The notes under the pieces were generated by a model that did not search any database, was not told the origin of the DNA, and saw only the letters and a list, made by a program, of their open reading frames with translations. This document shows, in pieces, positions 1 to 11,586 of a stretch of 64,000 bases of DNA (position 1 is the stretch's first letter; every line of letters begins with the position of its first letter). Where the stretch lies: positions 131,505,990 through 131,569,989 of the forward strand of contig CP136067.1 in NCBI GenBank assembly GCA_032622095.1, read 5' to 3'. The DNA is from Siphonodentalium dalli (Eukaryota; Mollusca; Scaphopoda; Gadilida; Siphonodentaliidae). The position numbers and the translations under genes were made by a program.

Positions 1-75
1 CCGCACAGTATAGCCATCACCCAATAGTCATCTCCCAATAGTCATCACCCAATAGTAATCACCCAATAGTCATCT
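1..75. repeat. 15-bp tandem repeat
   Basis: About five copies of a 15-bp unit around CACCCAATAGTCATC run from the first base, so the array may begin upstream of the window. Single-base changes separate the copies. A remnant of MITE family D (GACAGACACACTATT, about 128-145) follows. Confidence 0.8.
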
Positions 76-178
76 CGCTTATGCACGTCATTTTCTGCAA
101 ATTAGGTCTGGGGATTTCATTCTCCAGATGACAGACACACTATTGGCAGGCTTGGCAATGAGAAACGTACTGTTTATA

Positions 179-571
179 TTAACCCTTTACCCAACAGAAG
201 GGCACTGTGCCAATGCATTCTCTTATATATGCGAGTCGACCATAGGTCGCCTCGCATATATAAGAGAATGCATTGGCTTAACACATTAAAAATTATAAAA
301 TTGTTAAAGAATGTAAGAACAAATGGTAAAAAGTGTTAAAAAAATTTAGGCCAATGCATTCTCTTATATATGCGAGGCGACCTATGGTCGACTCGCATAT
401 ATAAGAGAATACATTGGCACAGGGCATAACTGTAACCATCACAATGTGGTCAATGAGCCGGTTCCAATGATATCCATATGTGTATGGTTTTATTGAGACA
501 GACCCAAGATAATTTAGGCTGTTGCAGCTTTATTTGGCCGTTTTTGGCCGGTTTGTTGGGTAAAGGGTTAA
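179..571 (-). mobile_element. MITE family A, copy 1 (piggyBac-like)
   Basis: TTAA stands at both ends, and the termini are inverted: CCCTTTACCCAACA on the left and its complement TGTTGGGTAAAGGG on the right. Inside are two copies of the 67-base hairpin (about 212-278 and 349-416) separated by an AT-rich spacer, then a long unique arm. Known piggyBac elements target TTAA and many have CCC-starting ends; assignment to that superfamily is inferred. It encodes no transposase. Confidence 0.85.
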
Positions 572-813
572 TTACTAAAGCATCATTGGTGAGTAGTTAT
601 CCCATGGGAAATGCTCAGATAATAAGTTCAACAAACGACCATAGATCTTATTATCTAAACATTTCCCTCAATAAATAGGACTCATTCTGTACTTTTATTT
701 ATCTGTGATCTGCTTTTTCTACCTGTACATCCCATCAAAATAAAAAAATGGACCAATCCGATGTATACTGTTATAACTGACTGGGAGAATTCACTTAGTA
801 TATAAAGGGTTAA
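568..813. mobile_element. MITE family E, copy 1
   Basis: The element shares its left TTAA with the preceding family A copy and ends in TATATAAAGGGTTAA. Its centre is an inverted repeat: GTTCAACAAACGACC with arms related to AAATGTTCAGATAATAAG. Similar units occur near 15,987, 20,656 and 49,430. The left end seems shortened by the family A insertion, since other copies carry TTAACCCGTTCGATACT there. No protein is encoded. Confidence 0.65.
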
Positions 814-2359
814 AGATTCACTGTCCGATTTGATGCGAAATAATTCAGAATTTCCTAAACCAATTGTATGAAACTCACATTAGACCAGCTGCGGGCTCCG
901 AACTCATATCGATGTGTTCACAACTACGACAAAAGTCGGACACACTGACCTATGGAACATATCCGAAAATAGTGTGAATTTAGTGACGCTCTCCCGCAAG
1001 GAGGACGATACCGTCACCAAATTCACCATCTGTGAACCTCATTCTCTTTAGGCCTCAACTGCTAAGGGAGATCTAGGATCAGATTAAATTTCCCCAGTTG
1101 AAGCTGGTGATATCAATTGTATTGAACGGACACTAAGTAATCCCATGGATTGTTATCTGGCTCCAGACGACAATCCGCGAGATCGAGTAGTAATCCTCAG
1201 ACCGATGTAATCATATATGCAGAACTATAACGTTTGTATACTGGACATATTACTTCCTTTGGATAGGCACAATCCGACATCGATTTCACGAGAGTGGTCC
1301 CTCAAGTGGCTCAATAAATAAATCACATTTAATGAAACGTGAACCTTTATTTATTACACTATATCTTCTAGTCTGTCTAATATACTACATCCCAGTGACC
1401 TGATTAAATTTGCAACCAAAAATATTTATATATCTGCGATGCTCTAGAAATTCAGTCCAAACGATTGTCACCAGTTGCATATATATACGTATTGATCGAT
1501 TTTACGTGTATACATGGGTTATGTTCTTTGCCTTCGGTCCGTATAGTTGGTAAATGTAGGTATATCTCCCAATTTATTAGGAGATCCGTTTGTAATTATA
1601 ATTAACCTGGCATTGCTGAGGCAAATACTTCAATATTGATGCCAGATATTAAATTTCGAAGCTCATAAAGAGCCAATTTGACCAATACACTTGATTTGCC
1701 ACTCATAATTTCCGTTGCACCTGCAGAATCACGCATTGGTAATGAAAGGTAATATTCACCGACACGTTCGTCATCATTTTAGTACCCTAAAGCTACATAA
1801 TTAACTAACGCCTCGCTCTAAAGTCCATATTCAGTATAATCCAAGCAAATAAACTCACACATCGAACCTGGTTCTGGTAACGCACAAAACAATTTAAACA
1901 AGTCTTGTTGTTATAATATTGTGATGTAAGTCTATGGGGAGAGGAGCAACCTAAGTTGTTATAACTTGTGCGCCGATCCCAATTGTACATAAATGCCAAT
2001 AAAATATGTTTAAAATAAACTAACGTAATATCCTGGGTTGAAACCACCTGTCTATACACAAGTTTTTGTCACCAGTTTTGACGTTTCGTTCAGCTATTTT
2101 CACATTTTCAGGATGAGCAGGAAATGGTCCCATTCGAGTACATTACTCTTGTGCAACAATATGTTATTTTCGACTGAAATTTCCATTTCATTTCGAATAG
2201 GTTACATGATATGCTACTCACGCTCTTGCGTTGCGGAACACTGACATCCTTATATTGTTTCAGGTGTCACGATGATGCACCGATGTGCAGAAATCAGAAG
2301 TAAATAAACAACCCGTGAGCAACCACATATCAAGTATGACAACGGTAAGACTAGTTGTT
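814..2359. other. Intergenic stretch without a supported gene
   Basis: I see no convincing exon. A degraded family D palindrome lies at about 973-1056 (GTGAATTTAGTGACGC paired with its complement). The DNA between 1,075 and 1,170 resembles 41,520-41,590 (AAATTTCCCCAGTTGAAG against AAATTCCCCAGTTGAGG), so it belongs to a longer old repeat. The rest is AT-rich with only short chance frames. Confidence 0.5.
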
Positions 2360-2745
2360 TTAAAGCCCCACCAGATCACATAATAATTCGAAGCTCCAAA
2401 ACATTCTGTTATCAACTGATCCGGTCGAATAAACTGGGAACATGTTTTTTTTTTTTGAGGTACCGATGTGCGTTCTGTGATTAACTTTGATCCGGACTGT
2501 ACTGTCTTGTACATGTATTATCAATGGAAGGGAATAACTATATCTGTTAGTTTCAATTTTGATGCATTCTGGGTTGACGACGGTGGAGTCTTTGAACTCT
2601 ATCACTTGGTGGACACTCCTATGCCACAGCTGTTCGGTATTGTGGTGGAATATATATATTGTGTGTTCCTCTTCCAAGTTGTATATAATACGGAATATGT
2701 GTTTATAACGTTATCTGATCCTTCGAAAATTAAGTGGGCCTTTAA
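2360..2745. mobile_element. MITE family I, copy 1 (TTAA-flanked)
   Basis: TTAA is followed by AGCCCCACCAGATCACAT and, at the other end, AAGTGGGCCT is followed by TTAA. Sister copies start at 7,697, 39,299 and 40,391, with the same ends and the same internal landmarks (GGAATAACTCTAT, ATTCTGGGAGCCA). Frames of about 100 residues on both strands here are shadows of this repeat, since the copies do not keep them open. Confidence 0.8.
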
Positions 2746-4566
2746 GCTCCTTTACCATTTGAGCAAGACGCATTTTGTAGTAGTTTTTTTATTAACAACC
2801 CGACACCTCTCAATAAAGCATGTTTTGCTAAATTGAAATTCAAATACAACTGCAATAAGTACACATCTATATATGCAGCATGTGATATCAAGAGTTTCAA
2901 AAGCGATGGGTAGAAAATGTCACTAATGAGAAAACTGATTGTCAAGCTGATTTCCCACAACGCCAACGATACACATGTATGTATACCCCGGATAACACAA
3001 TGCTATATTTATAAAGCCCGAAACTCGAGCTATCTATGAATATATCTGCGCCAAAACTTAACTCGTATATAAAAGTGTATAGCATGACATTCGTCATTAA
3101 TAGCACGAACGTTGTGTCACACAATTGCCAGCGGAATAACAATCTACTTATTTCTTCAGAATAACTATACCACACCAACTGTATGATTCATGTATGATTT
3201 TCTTAATGTCATCAGTGAGAGAGTGGCCCAAGTGAAATTAACTTGGGGGCGTGCTTTGTTTGTTTTGTTAGGGTTTTACGTCGTTTTAGCCATGAGGCCA
3301 TACCAGGATTGCGAGAAACTGAATCACGATAAAGCGGATCAACTGTTTATAGACGTAACCGTGAATTAGACTAAACGAAATAAAATATATACAAACACCC
3401 ATATCAGAGTCATTAAGAAACTGACCATTGGGCAGACACATACAACAGAATATCAAAGCAGATAGAAATACTACTTTGAGAACAGCAAGTTATACTGCGT
3501 GAAATGTAATCAGCAGATATAATTAATCTTATTTAATAAGGCCTCTATGTATCGAAATATGTGGGGTAGCTGACAGCCTCGCATCCTGCATGATTGATAA
3601 GATATTTATAATATCTTATGAATCTATGTGTGACAGACAAATTTCTGTTTTGGAACAATCGGATCAACTTGCAAAGATTGTTTTGGAGGAAATGCCTTAA
3701 TGACAGTTTCTGGAACAGGAATAATATCAGTCGCCTCAACTTCTGTTGCTACATGTAATGATATACTGACGAGATTGGTTTTACTCAGTGTCTGAATACT
3801 GGCATCATGAAACACACATTTTGGTAGACACGTTTGCTGACTCTGCTGAGTATATGACATGTGGATGTGAACCTTGACAGTTAGAAATTTTATAAAGATT
3901 ATGACCAGAAATAGAACATCATGCACATATGGTTTCTCTACTTGTACACTGTTAATGACCATGGTCATACCACTTACATTTAAGCCATCGCAATGGGTTT
4001 GGACGATATGTTCTTAAATCCATCTTCATATACCCAACCTTCAATGTCGTGGATGTTCGGCCCGAAATGAAGGTCAGAAGATAACTGTTTGTCTATCAAC
4101 ATTTTTGTAAATTTACAGACTCCTGTAACTTAGACAGTATCTCTGATTCAGCTATATCGCGAGTTCATAACGCAGCTCTGCTATTTATTCAATGTCTTGT
4201 TTGTGAGTAATCAACACCGGTTTATGTACAATAGATTTTAATTGCACAAGGGCGTTAGTTGAAATTTTCCTGATCATTCGATCAGAAGAGCCAGTTAGTG
4301 GCCCAGTCCTGATCGGTTTGACACACTTTAATTGTCCGGCTATGCGTTGTAGAGTTTTATAAATCAGACATGCAGAAGCTCATTTGACATTTGGATCAAA
4401 ACCAAGTACCAAGTACTTAGGATAAACCTCAGCATCAGTGGAACTTGGCGAGTGGTCAATCTTACGTTTCTGTTTGTTAAGAGTTGCCATATGGAAAGCA
4501 AATAATCAACAAATAGCCCAGCAGCTGCCTCGAACTACCCTTCAAATTGTTGTAGGGTCAAAGACT
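2746..4566. other. Non-coding stretch; one unexplained minus-strand frame
   Basis: No supported gene. At 3,624-3,968 on the minus strand a 114-codon frame stays open; I recognise no motif and it has no splice or promoter context. At about 3,265-3,310 the phrase TTAGGGTTTTACGTCGTTTT resembles dispersed SINE-like repeats that I recall from mollusc genomes. That is the only organism hint here and it is weak. Confidence 0.35.
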
Positions 4567-4574
4567 GGTACGTA

Positions 4575-4892
4575 CAGGGGCACTGGAAGCATCCAAGGGC
4601 AGGGGGGCAGAGCCTACAAAAAGGGCACTTTTCCGCAAAAAAAGGTCATTTTCTCAGCAAACTCGGGAAAATAACCATAAATTCATTGTGGCAAAAATCC
4701 CTATTTTAATGGTATTTGTCGGTTTTTATGGCCGTTTTGTGATAAAATTGACAAAAAATTAATATTCCTTGCGAAATTGGTGGTATTTGGACCAAAAAAG
4801 TCACATTTTGCTATAAAAACACGAGATTAAACACACAAAAAGCATTTTCTGTCAGCTGCCCCCTCTGCCCCCCCCCTCTTCCGGCGCCCCTG
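4575..4892. mobile_element. hAT-like MITE with 8-bp target duplication
   Basis: The ends are CAGGGGCACTGGAAG and, inverted, CTTCCGGCGCCCCTG. The perfect 8-bp direct repeat GGTACGTA lies at 4,567-4,574 and 4,893-4,900. A CAGGG-type terminal repeat with an 8-bp duplication is the hAT superfamily signature. The 318-bp interior is low-complexity with C-runs near the right end and no transposase, so the element is non-autonomous. The clean duplication suggests a fairly recent insertion. Confidence 0.92.
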
Positions 4893-5355
4893 GGTACGTA
4901 GCTGAAGCGGTGACCCTTTTAGCCACTGAATATAACATCCTGCTGGTACCTCACCACATTGAGACAGATGTGAATAGTACAAGATTGAAACATTTAACAA
5001 TCATGAAGACGAAATGCAAACAGAAATGACACGATAGAAACAACATACATGAGAAACAGAAGACACAACTAGATACCGGAATCAAAATACAACAGATATC
5101 GATATGTAATCTGAAACACTGGACAGGCGTAAATATCCGATTGAGCCGGGTAGGCTTAGCTGGATGAATGATATAACCTTTATACGTGTATGACTGAATG
5201 GGATACCCCATCCTTTATGACACTATACAGCTACAATTGGCAAGCTTTCAACGTGCATGCCAGAACATGAGATGGCACCCATGTGTCCATTGACCATTTC
5301 AATATTGAATGGATTCTAACATTCAGTTATAAAAGTATATATTAGAATGGTAACG

Positions 5356-5640
5356 TATTCCAGCCTGTTCTCCCAAAAATCAGCACATTAGCTGCTTACA
5401 ATAGAACTTGTTTTAGGTAGATAATCTACTCAGAATCGCCTAATTGTTTAGTCGATAATGTGCTGAAAATGAGAACATTTTAGTCACATTATCGACTGAT
5501 AATGAGGCGATTGTAAGCAGATCATGTGCAGACAATGACACAAATAAGCCAACTCACGACTTTTCAGGTGTACGCTCTTTAACACTGTTTTCGCCGTGGC
5601 CAGTACCATAAAAATAGGTACGAATCCATATCTGCTTATT
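5356..5640. repeat. Repeat family H, copy 1
   Basis: This unit matches 47,385-47,640 in the opposite orientation. Shared landmarks are ATAATGAGGCGATTGTAAGCAG and TCACATTATCGACT, in arms that pair across the centre (about 5,388-5,525). It is probably a foldback MITE; I could not define its ends or a target duplication. Confidence 0.6.
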
Positions 5641-5744
5641 TAAGAATAAAATAATCACATGATGTACATATTCACATTATAGGTCGATTATGTGCATATT
5701 TTCGCGAAGATATGTTGAGTATTCATGTAGAGGGGTGTTCATGT

Positions 5745-5875
5745 CATACAGACGACAGACATGGGAACATATAATAACAGTGCAGAAGGGTTCATATCCG
5801 TTTGAGGGAAATGTCCAGATTATAAGTTCAACAAACGTTTGTAAATGAATATTTAGTATAGAAAGGATTGGTATA
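5745..5875. repeat. Degraded repeat shared with 39,830-39,975
   Basis: The run GGTTCATATCCGTTTGAGGG followed by AAATGTCCAGATTATAAG resembles 39,860-39,950, and both contain the family E centre (GTTCAACAAACG-like). It is an old fragment without recognisable ends. Confidence 0.45.
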
Positions 5876-5985
5876 ATATGCTGGAGGTCAGATGTCGGCG
5901 TTCAAACAAGCCAGTTTTAACACATTTTGGTTTTTGTCACCCCAAAATTCCAACGATCGTCTGATAACAAGCGTCAGTGCTTCGT

Positions 5986-6372
5986 ATAACCCTTTACCCA
6001 ACAGAAGGGCCCTGTGCCAATGCATTCTCTTATATATGCGAGTCGACCATAGGTCGCCTCGCATATATAAGAGAATGCATTGGCTTAACACATTAAAAAT
6101 TATAAAATTGTTAAAGAATGTAAGAAAAAATGGTAAAAAGTGTTTTTTAGGCCAATGCATTCTCTTATATATGCGAGGCGACCTATGGTCGACTCGCATA
6201 TATAAGAGAATGCATTGGCACAGGGCATAACTGTAACTATCACAATGTGGTCAAGGAGCCGGTTCCAATGATATCCATATTTGTATGGTTCTATTGAGAC
6301 AGACCCAATATATTTTAGGCTGTTGAAGCTTTATTTGGCCGGTTTTGGCCGTTTTGTTGGGTAAAGGGATAA
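5986..6372 (-). mobile_element. MITE family A, copy 2, with ATAA flanks
   Basis: Same layout and orientation as the copy at 179-571: short left arm, hairpin at about 6,016-6,083, AT-rich spacer, hairpin at about 6,153-6,219, long right arm. Both flanks read ATAA instead of TTAA (GTATAACCCTTT on the left, AAAGGGATAAAG on the right). It lies 264 bp upstream of receptor exon 1. Confidence 0.85.
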
Positions 6373-6635
6373 AGCAGTACCGATACATAATGCATAACGT
6401 TCTCAATTATATACAGTATATATTCTCAAATATCATTTGTAATCGTGTTCATGGTAAAACTGATGGGTTCTTTCGTGGATTTTCGTGATTTCAATTATTA
6501 TTCTTTTTCTTTTGCCTGTTGTGCAGATTATTTTTCTTCGTAATTTGGCCTCAAATCTGACGGTGTTATTCTAAGATTGTGATAAACTTAATTGCTATAG
6601 CGACCCAGCTACATTAATTTTCTACCAAACTTCAG

Positions 6636-6729
6636 GTCAACGTTGTGGACATTGCTACGCAAAATGCTGGGATTCTGATGGCTCGCATGGAGTGTATGTG
6701 GTACATGAAGCATTTTAATGACTCAGAAG
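6636..6729 (+). CDS. Class B1 GPCR, exon 1 of those visible (N-terminal ectodomain)
   Basis: This 94-nt exon follows the acceptor ACCAAACTTCAG and ends at the donor AAG|GTGAGT. It reads VNVVDIATQNAGILM then ARMECMWYMKHFNDSE, with one base left over (phase 1). The Cys in MECMW fits the first of six conserved ectodomain cysteines, in the alpha-helix that precedes the hormone-binding core. NDS is a possible N-glycosylation site. It has no start codon or signal peptide, so at least one upstream exon is missing. The exon is weakly diagnostic alone; it is supported by its phase match to exon 2. Confidence 0.8.
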
Positions 6730-6800
6730 GTGAGTTGTTATATTCATTATTAATTATTGGATTTATATATGTCCCTTGGACAATAGTGTTACCCCAACTG

Positions 6801-7190
6801 TTAACCCTTTACCCAACAAACCGGCCAAAACCGGCCAAATAAAGCTTCAACAGCCTAAAATATCTTCGGTCTGTCTCAATAGAACCATACAAATATGGAT
6901 ATCATTGGAACCGGCTCCTTGACCACATTGTGATAGTTACAGTTATGCCCTGTGCCAATGCATTCTCTTATATATGCGAGTCGACCATAGGTCGCCTCGC
7001 ATATATAAGAGAATGCATTGGCCTAAATTTTAACACTTTTTACCATTTTTTCTTACATTCTTTAACAATTTTATAATTTTTAATGTGTTAAGCCAATGCA
7101 TTCTCTTATATATGCGAGGCGACCTATGGTCGACTCGCATATATAAGAGAATGCATTGGCACAGGGCCCTTCTGTTGGGTAAAGGGTTAA
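6801..7190 (+). mobile_element. MITE family A, copy 3, in intron 1
   Basis: TTAA on both sides, long arm on the left (CCGGCCAAATAAAGC region), then two hairpins at about 6,955-7,021 and 7,094-7,160, and the short right arm. It sits only 71 bp past the exon 1 donor. It is in the opposite orientation to the copies at 179 and 5,986. Confidence 0.9.
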
Positions 7191-7696
7191 GCGATGTCGA
7201 ATCTAATGCAAACTGTCATTATTTACATTCTGATAAGAAGTGGCGAGAGGGGCACACATGTACACGTACAGGTATCAAACCAACGTCGCAGGCTTACCAA
7301 ACAGCAAGCTCGATGTATAGTTCAGTCCCCCGATACGCAGGAGTTACCACTGCCAGCACATACGCAGAATGAGGAAATCGCTACTTATTTTATTTGAGAC
7401 TTGTGTTTGTTACAACTCATTCTACGTTATTCTGAAAAACCGATCCGTCCACATTTATTTGACAATTGCCTATAGATCATGCCAGAATGAATTGTAACTG
7501 ACAAAGTACTTTAATAAAAAATGTTATATTTTAAATTAAGAACATACACATGCCGGCAGCTGTCAGACATAGCGTAGTGGGGGGGGGGTTGAACTGTTTT
7601 GCAGCTTGACCAAACATGTAACATAATAATAACCACCATATGTACGTTTTATATATTTTTTCTGACGGTCATATATCAACGTCAAATGACGAAGTT
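7191..7696. other. Intron 1 spacer
   Basis: I see no feature except a nine-base G run near 7,580. Two short overlapping frames at 7,194-7,397 start in MITE sequence and show no motif. Confidence 0.4.
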
Positions 7697-8342
7697 TTAA
7701 AGGCCCAATTAATTTCCAAACCCCCAGATAATTTTATTTAACCCTTTGAGTGCCAGGGGCCGATCTCATCGGCCCTAAACCTACAAAATAAGTCTGTTAA
7801 AGAATATAAGAATAAATTATTAAAATTTGTTAGGCCAATGCATTCTCTTATATATGCGAGGCGACCTATGGTCGACTCGCATATATAAGAGAATGCATTG
7901 GCACAGGGTATATGGGTTGATACAAAAATCGACCTGGCACTCAAAGTGTTAAAATATATACCATATTATTTACCATCTGAAATAGGAAGCTCCAAAACAT
8001 TGTATTATCAATTTATTCGGTGTAATAAACTGTGAACATGTTGCTTTTTTGTTGAGATACCCACCTGTTTTATCTTAAGATATAGAGTTATTCCCTTCCA
8101 TTGAAAATACTTGTTCAATTTGAAATGTCTTGTATTCTGGGAGCCATAACGGGGGGGGGGGGTGTTTCTATGATCTCACTGTTTTCTATTTCTCTATGGA
8201 CATATTCTGATACACAGACGTTTCAAATGGTGATGAATTATAGTATTTTAATCATATTTTATGGCATAGATTGTTATTTAAACCGTATATCAAGGCACTA
8301 CAAACAAATAATCGATGACTCGAAAATTAAATGGGCTTTTAA
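7697..8342. mobile_element. MITE family I, copy 2, split by a family B MITE
   Basis: TTAA then AGGCCCAATTAATTT at the left, AAATGGGCTT then TTAA at the right. The element is interrupted by the family B insertion at 7,738-7,952. Once that is set aside, the order of landmarks matches 40,391-40,854. A G-run of about 11 bases lies near 8,150. Confidence 0.85.
7738..7952 (-). mobile_element. MITE family B, copy 1, nested in family I
   Basis: TTAA, then CCCTTTGAGTGCCAGG, and at the right CCTGGCACTCAAAGTG then TTAA. One 67-base hairpin (about 7,834-7,900) is followed by GGCACAGGGTATATGGGTTG. The related family I copy at 40,391 lacks this insert, so this is a later TTAA insertion. The terminal CCCTTTGAGTGCCA pattern looks piggyBac-like; no transposase is present. 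Confidence 0.9.
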
Positions 8343-8795
8343 CACGTTTTTGAAATTGTGTTAGCCTAGAAAAAATTCCAATGATCGCATCTGAAGAAGA
8401 GCGTCTATGCTTCCGTCGCCTCCAAAAGAGTTGATAATAAAGATCGTTTTAACTTTTAATCATGTAGACGCTTTTGTAGATTTTTTGTGATGCATGTTCT
8501 ATATGCACGGTGGAAATTGAAAGTATTTTTTTTTTCAGTTTTAGTTTTACCTTGTAAGGTGATAATTAACTCGGGCAATTTCTACTACTTTGATGTCAAT
8601 TCGGAACGATATATGTAGTGTTAAGACGGACATGGCAGCTTTACTGTTAAATCTGACTAGGTATATCTAGTGTTAAATCTGATAGGACATCCTTAATGTC
8701 AAATGAGACAGGGCTTATTTAAATATGAATACACCCAGTAACGACGATGAACTGAACGATGAACTAAACATTCCAACTACATAACTATACATGGC
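8343..8795. other. Intron 1 spacer
   Basis: AT-rich sequence with no supported feature. Near 8,620-8,700 the phrases GTGTTAAGACGGACATG, AGTGTTAAATCTGA and similar repeat loosely, perhaps an eroded tandem repeat. Confidence 0.35.
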
Positions 8796-9082
8796 TTAAC
8801 CCTTTGAGTGCCACGGGCCGATCTCATCGGCCCTAATTTACGATGTGTAAAATCGGCCCTAAAAAATAAAAATAAATGTTTTTGTTTTTTTTTATTTTAA
8901 AAAAATTATTAAAATTGTAAAAAATTGTAAACAATAATAACAAATGATGAAAAATTGTTAGGCCAATGCAGTCTCTTATATATGCGAGGCGACCTATGGT
9001 CGACTCGCATATATAAGAGAATGCATTGGCACAGGGTATATGGGTTGATACAAAAATCGTACCTGGCACTCAAAAGGGTTAA
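8796..9082 (-). mobile_element. MITE family B, copy 2
   Basis: TTAA-flanked, starting CCCTTTGAGTGCCACGGGCC and ending CCTGGCACTCAAAAGGG. One hairpin at about 8,963-9,029. The spacer is AT-rich with T-runs. Same orientation as copies 1 and 3. Confidence 0.9.
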
Positions 9083-9377
9083 TACAATGGTGCTGTTAAA
9101 AGGAATTATTGTCATTGTCACGAAAGTTGAAACTGTTCAAGGTGATAGTCCTAACAATCAAGACAAATTGCAGATCAGCTAAGAGATTGACTGCGAATTA
9201 CGATCGAAATAAACCACATTAATGTTCCTTTATAGACAAATAATATATAACATCTTCAGTTGTATCTATGATTCTATGTTGTATTTATTCACATAATAAC
9301 CATTTAAAGTTGAGGTCTTGAAATCGGAATTTATAATAATAATGTTGTAATTGTGGCCAGTAAGAGATAGATCATTC

Positions 9378-9843
9378 TTAACCCTTTCAGTGCCAGGGGC
9401 CGATCTCATCGGCCCTATTTACGGTCTGTAAAATCGTCCCTAAAAAATATTTTTAAAAAACATTTTGTTTTTATATTTTTTTGGGTTGATTTTTTTTTGG
9501 GTATGCTTAAGCATGCTATAGCGAATTTAAAAACAAACTGGATAAAACCTTAGGGGCATGTTATAACTCAAAACTATCACCAGGTATTCATAGTAATAAT
9601 TTTGATGCCCATGAAAAACGTAAGATTCCCTGGCACTAAACCTACAAAATAAGTCTGTTGAAGAATATAAGAAAAAATTATTAAAATTGTAAAAAATAAT
9701 AACAAATGATGAAAAATTGTTAGGCCAAAGCATTCTCTTATATATGCGAGGCGACATATGGTCGACTCGCATATATAAGAGAATGCATTGGCACAGGGTA
9801 TATGGGTTGATACAAAAATCGGACCTGGCACTGAAAGGGTTAA
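9378..9843 (-). mobile_element. MITE family B, copy 3 (long form)
   Basis: TTAA-flanked with CCCTTTCAGTGCCAGG ends. It carries an extra internal block of about 200 bp containing GGGTATGCTTAAGCATGC and ACCTTAGGGGCATGTTATAA, shared only with the copy at 59,223. One hairpin at about 9,724-9,790. Within family B, copies 3 and 5 form a longer subfamily. Confidence 0.9.
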
Positions 9844-9954
9844 AGAGACTCAAAGTCTTCGATGGTTTCATGCGAAATAACATAAATTTTATGTAAAACA
9901 ACTGTAATCAACAAGTACATGTAAAAATAGATCGACTGTGTTTTTAAGAACTCT

Positions 9955-10412
9955 TCTTTGTTGAGTAAATAGAGGATCTACAACGAGTCCCCAGCTTATA
10001 GCGGAATTTACAAAACGAGTCCAGTAAATTAGGTCTGGGTCGAGCCTTTGGCATTTATTACATGATCCAAAACATTGACAAAACATACTTAAATCAACAA
10101 ATGGGACGCACAACTAACATTGGCTTCTATAAGGCATGTGGTGACGTTTCGTCCACGATAAATAATTACTCTTTGGTGTACTTAATGGCGTATATTTAAT
10201 GACATATGTTTTCAAACTCTTCATTCATTATAGTTTGTTTGAAAATTGTTGGAAGCCATAGTATTTTTAGACGTAGCTTATGGAATGTAAACAGACGACA
10301 ACCCGGAAGTCAAGAGTCACCTGGCACTATTTCCTGTTCTTAAACGGACGTTTAATATCACAATTTATAGAATGGGTTTATTGAATGGAATAAGGGTAGG
10401 ATCATGTAATAA
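9955..10412. repeat. Repeat family F, copy 1 (empty-site copy)
   Basis: This roughly 455-bp unit matches 24,305-25,250. Landmarks are AGAGGATCTACAACGAG, CAGTAAATTAGGTCTGG and GAATGGGTTTATTGAATGG. At 10,196-10,199 it has a single TTAA where the other copy carries a family A MITE. No coding potential was seen. Confidence 0.85.
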
Positions 10413-10750
10413 AAAGTACTTCTACATTGGCATTATCGACCAATTAGACATTGACATCAGGAAAATTCCAAGCATTGAAAATCATATTTGAAATTAATGC
10501 ACAATCAGTGACGTTTGTTGACTAATAATTGTGACTATAGTTAACTATCGTTTCAACACGCCAATTTTTGCTATTGGAGAGCTATCAGTAATTAAAGGGA
10601 TACTGTATCCAAATGTTGTTGTTGATTGCTTTAGTCTCTGAGTTGTCGAATAAGGTAACCAGATTTCCATTATTTGAAAGCTGTTGAGTACGAAGTAATC
10701 TTACGGATTGCAGATTAGCCGGACTGCGGAAATACCAATTGTCGTTGTCG

Positions 10751-10842
10751 AGTAATTTTTGGACTGTTTTCAAGCAAATAAATGTTATATATAATATAAC
10801 ATTTATTTGATACATTTGCTTGAAAACAGTCCAAAAATTACT
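10751..10842. repeat. Palindrome
   Basis: AGTAATTTTTGGACTGTTTT and its complement flank an inner inverted repeat ATAAATGTTATA/TATAACATTTAT. The hairpin spans about 92 bp with roughly 40-bp arms. It may be a minimal foldback MITE; no target duplication was identified. Confidence 0.8.
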
Positions 10843-11447
10843 AGTCCCATATACGCATAAGTCATTGTATATTCACTAGTCAGTGAGTGGCTTGAGTTTA
10901 CGCCACATATCAACATATTTTTTTACACGGTCATGTGTGCCACGCTTTGCCCAATCCACTATCCGTGAATTATTTTGATTACATCTTGTACGCGGATATT
11001 CGTAATTTAATTTATGACTCCAGCCATAAATTAAATTTATATCAAATTACTAACTTTGATTTTAAGATAACCTATTAACCTGAACGTTTACAGAATACAT
11101 CTTCGACTCAAATTACTTAGTTTTCTATATATTATCGATATTAGATCGTTGTTATCACACCGGGAATTTATTGGAAATGGCGTACAGTACCCATTTAACA
11201 TATAAATACAGTTTATTCATTTCTTCGTACTCTTCTTATATAATGGCGACATTTAACTTGTATAAATTATGTTGTGCATATTTACAAACTGTAAGTGTCT
11301 TGGTCCCTTTAATTCTCGTTTGCTGTTCTCTGTTGTCATCATTTTAACTGACGGTAAGGGTTACACATGTGTCAATCTTGATAGTCCACCCTTTTTTATC
11401 TTAAAATTTGACACCGTACATTGTTGTTGTTTGTTTATTACATTCAG

Positions 11448-11552
11448 GTTGTAGTACAATCTTCGACACAATCATGTGCTGGAAGGGAACAGCTGCTGGC
11501 TCAACGTTAACTCAGGGATGTCCGAACTACGTCCAAGGGTTCGTCGTTAATG
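11448..11552 (+). CDS. Class B1 GPCR, exon 2 (hormone receptor domain core)
   Basis: After the acceptor ACATTCAG the exon reads GCSTIFDTIMCWKGTAAG then STLTQGCPNYVQGFVVN, with phase 1 at both ends. It carries ectodomain cysteines 2, 3 and 4, the family hallmark CW after an FD pair, an aGs/t turn, and GCPNY. No GT donor fits the next exon. The frame requires the break AATG|GCAAGT, a GC donor, which joins N to GTASRTC and keeps normal family spacing. The nearby CACCAG|GTGCTA would put exon 3 out of frame. Confidence 0.93.
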
Positions 11553-11586
11553 GCAAGTACATATCAAAGCACCAGGTGCTAAATGT

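Noticed and set aside
4438-4674. 78-codon + frame with IAQQLPRTTLQIVV, which briefly suggests a transposase helix-turn-helix
   Set aside because: Too short and too weak; the second half is inside the hAT-like MITE.
5888-6230. Overlapping frames of 103 and 112 codons containing CILLYMR and RIYKRMHW
   Set aside because: The same peptides appear wherever the 67-base MITE hairpin occurs, on both strands. They are translations of a palindrome.
11553-11576. Alternative end of exon 2 at CACCAG|GTGCTA
   Set aside because: It ends in phase 0 and would shift exon 3 (ASRTC..NGTW) out of frame.
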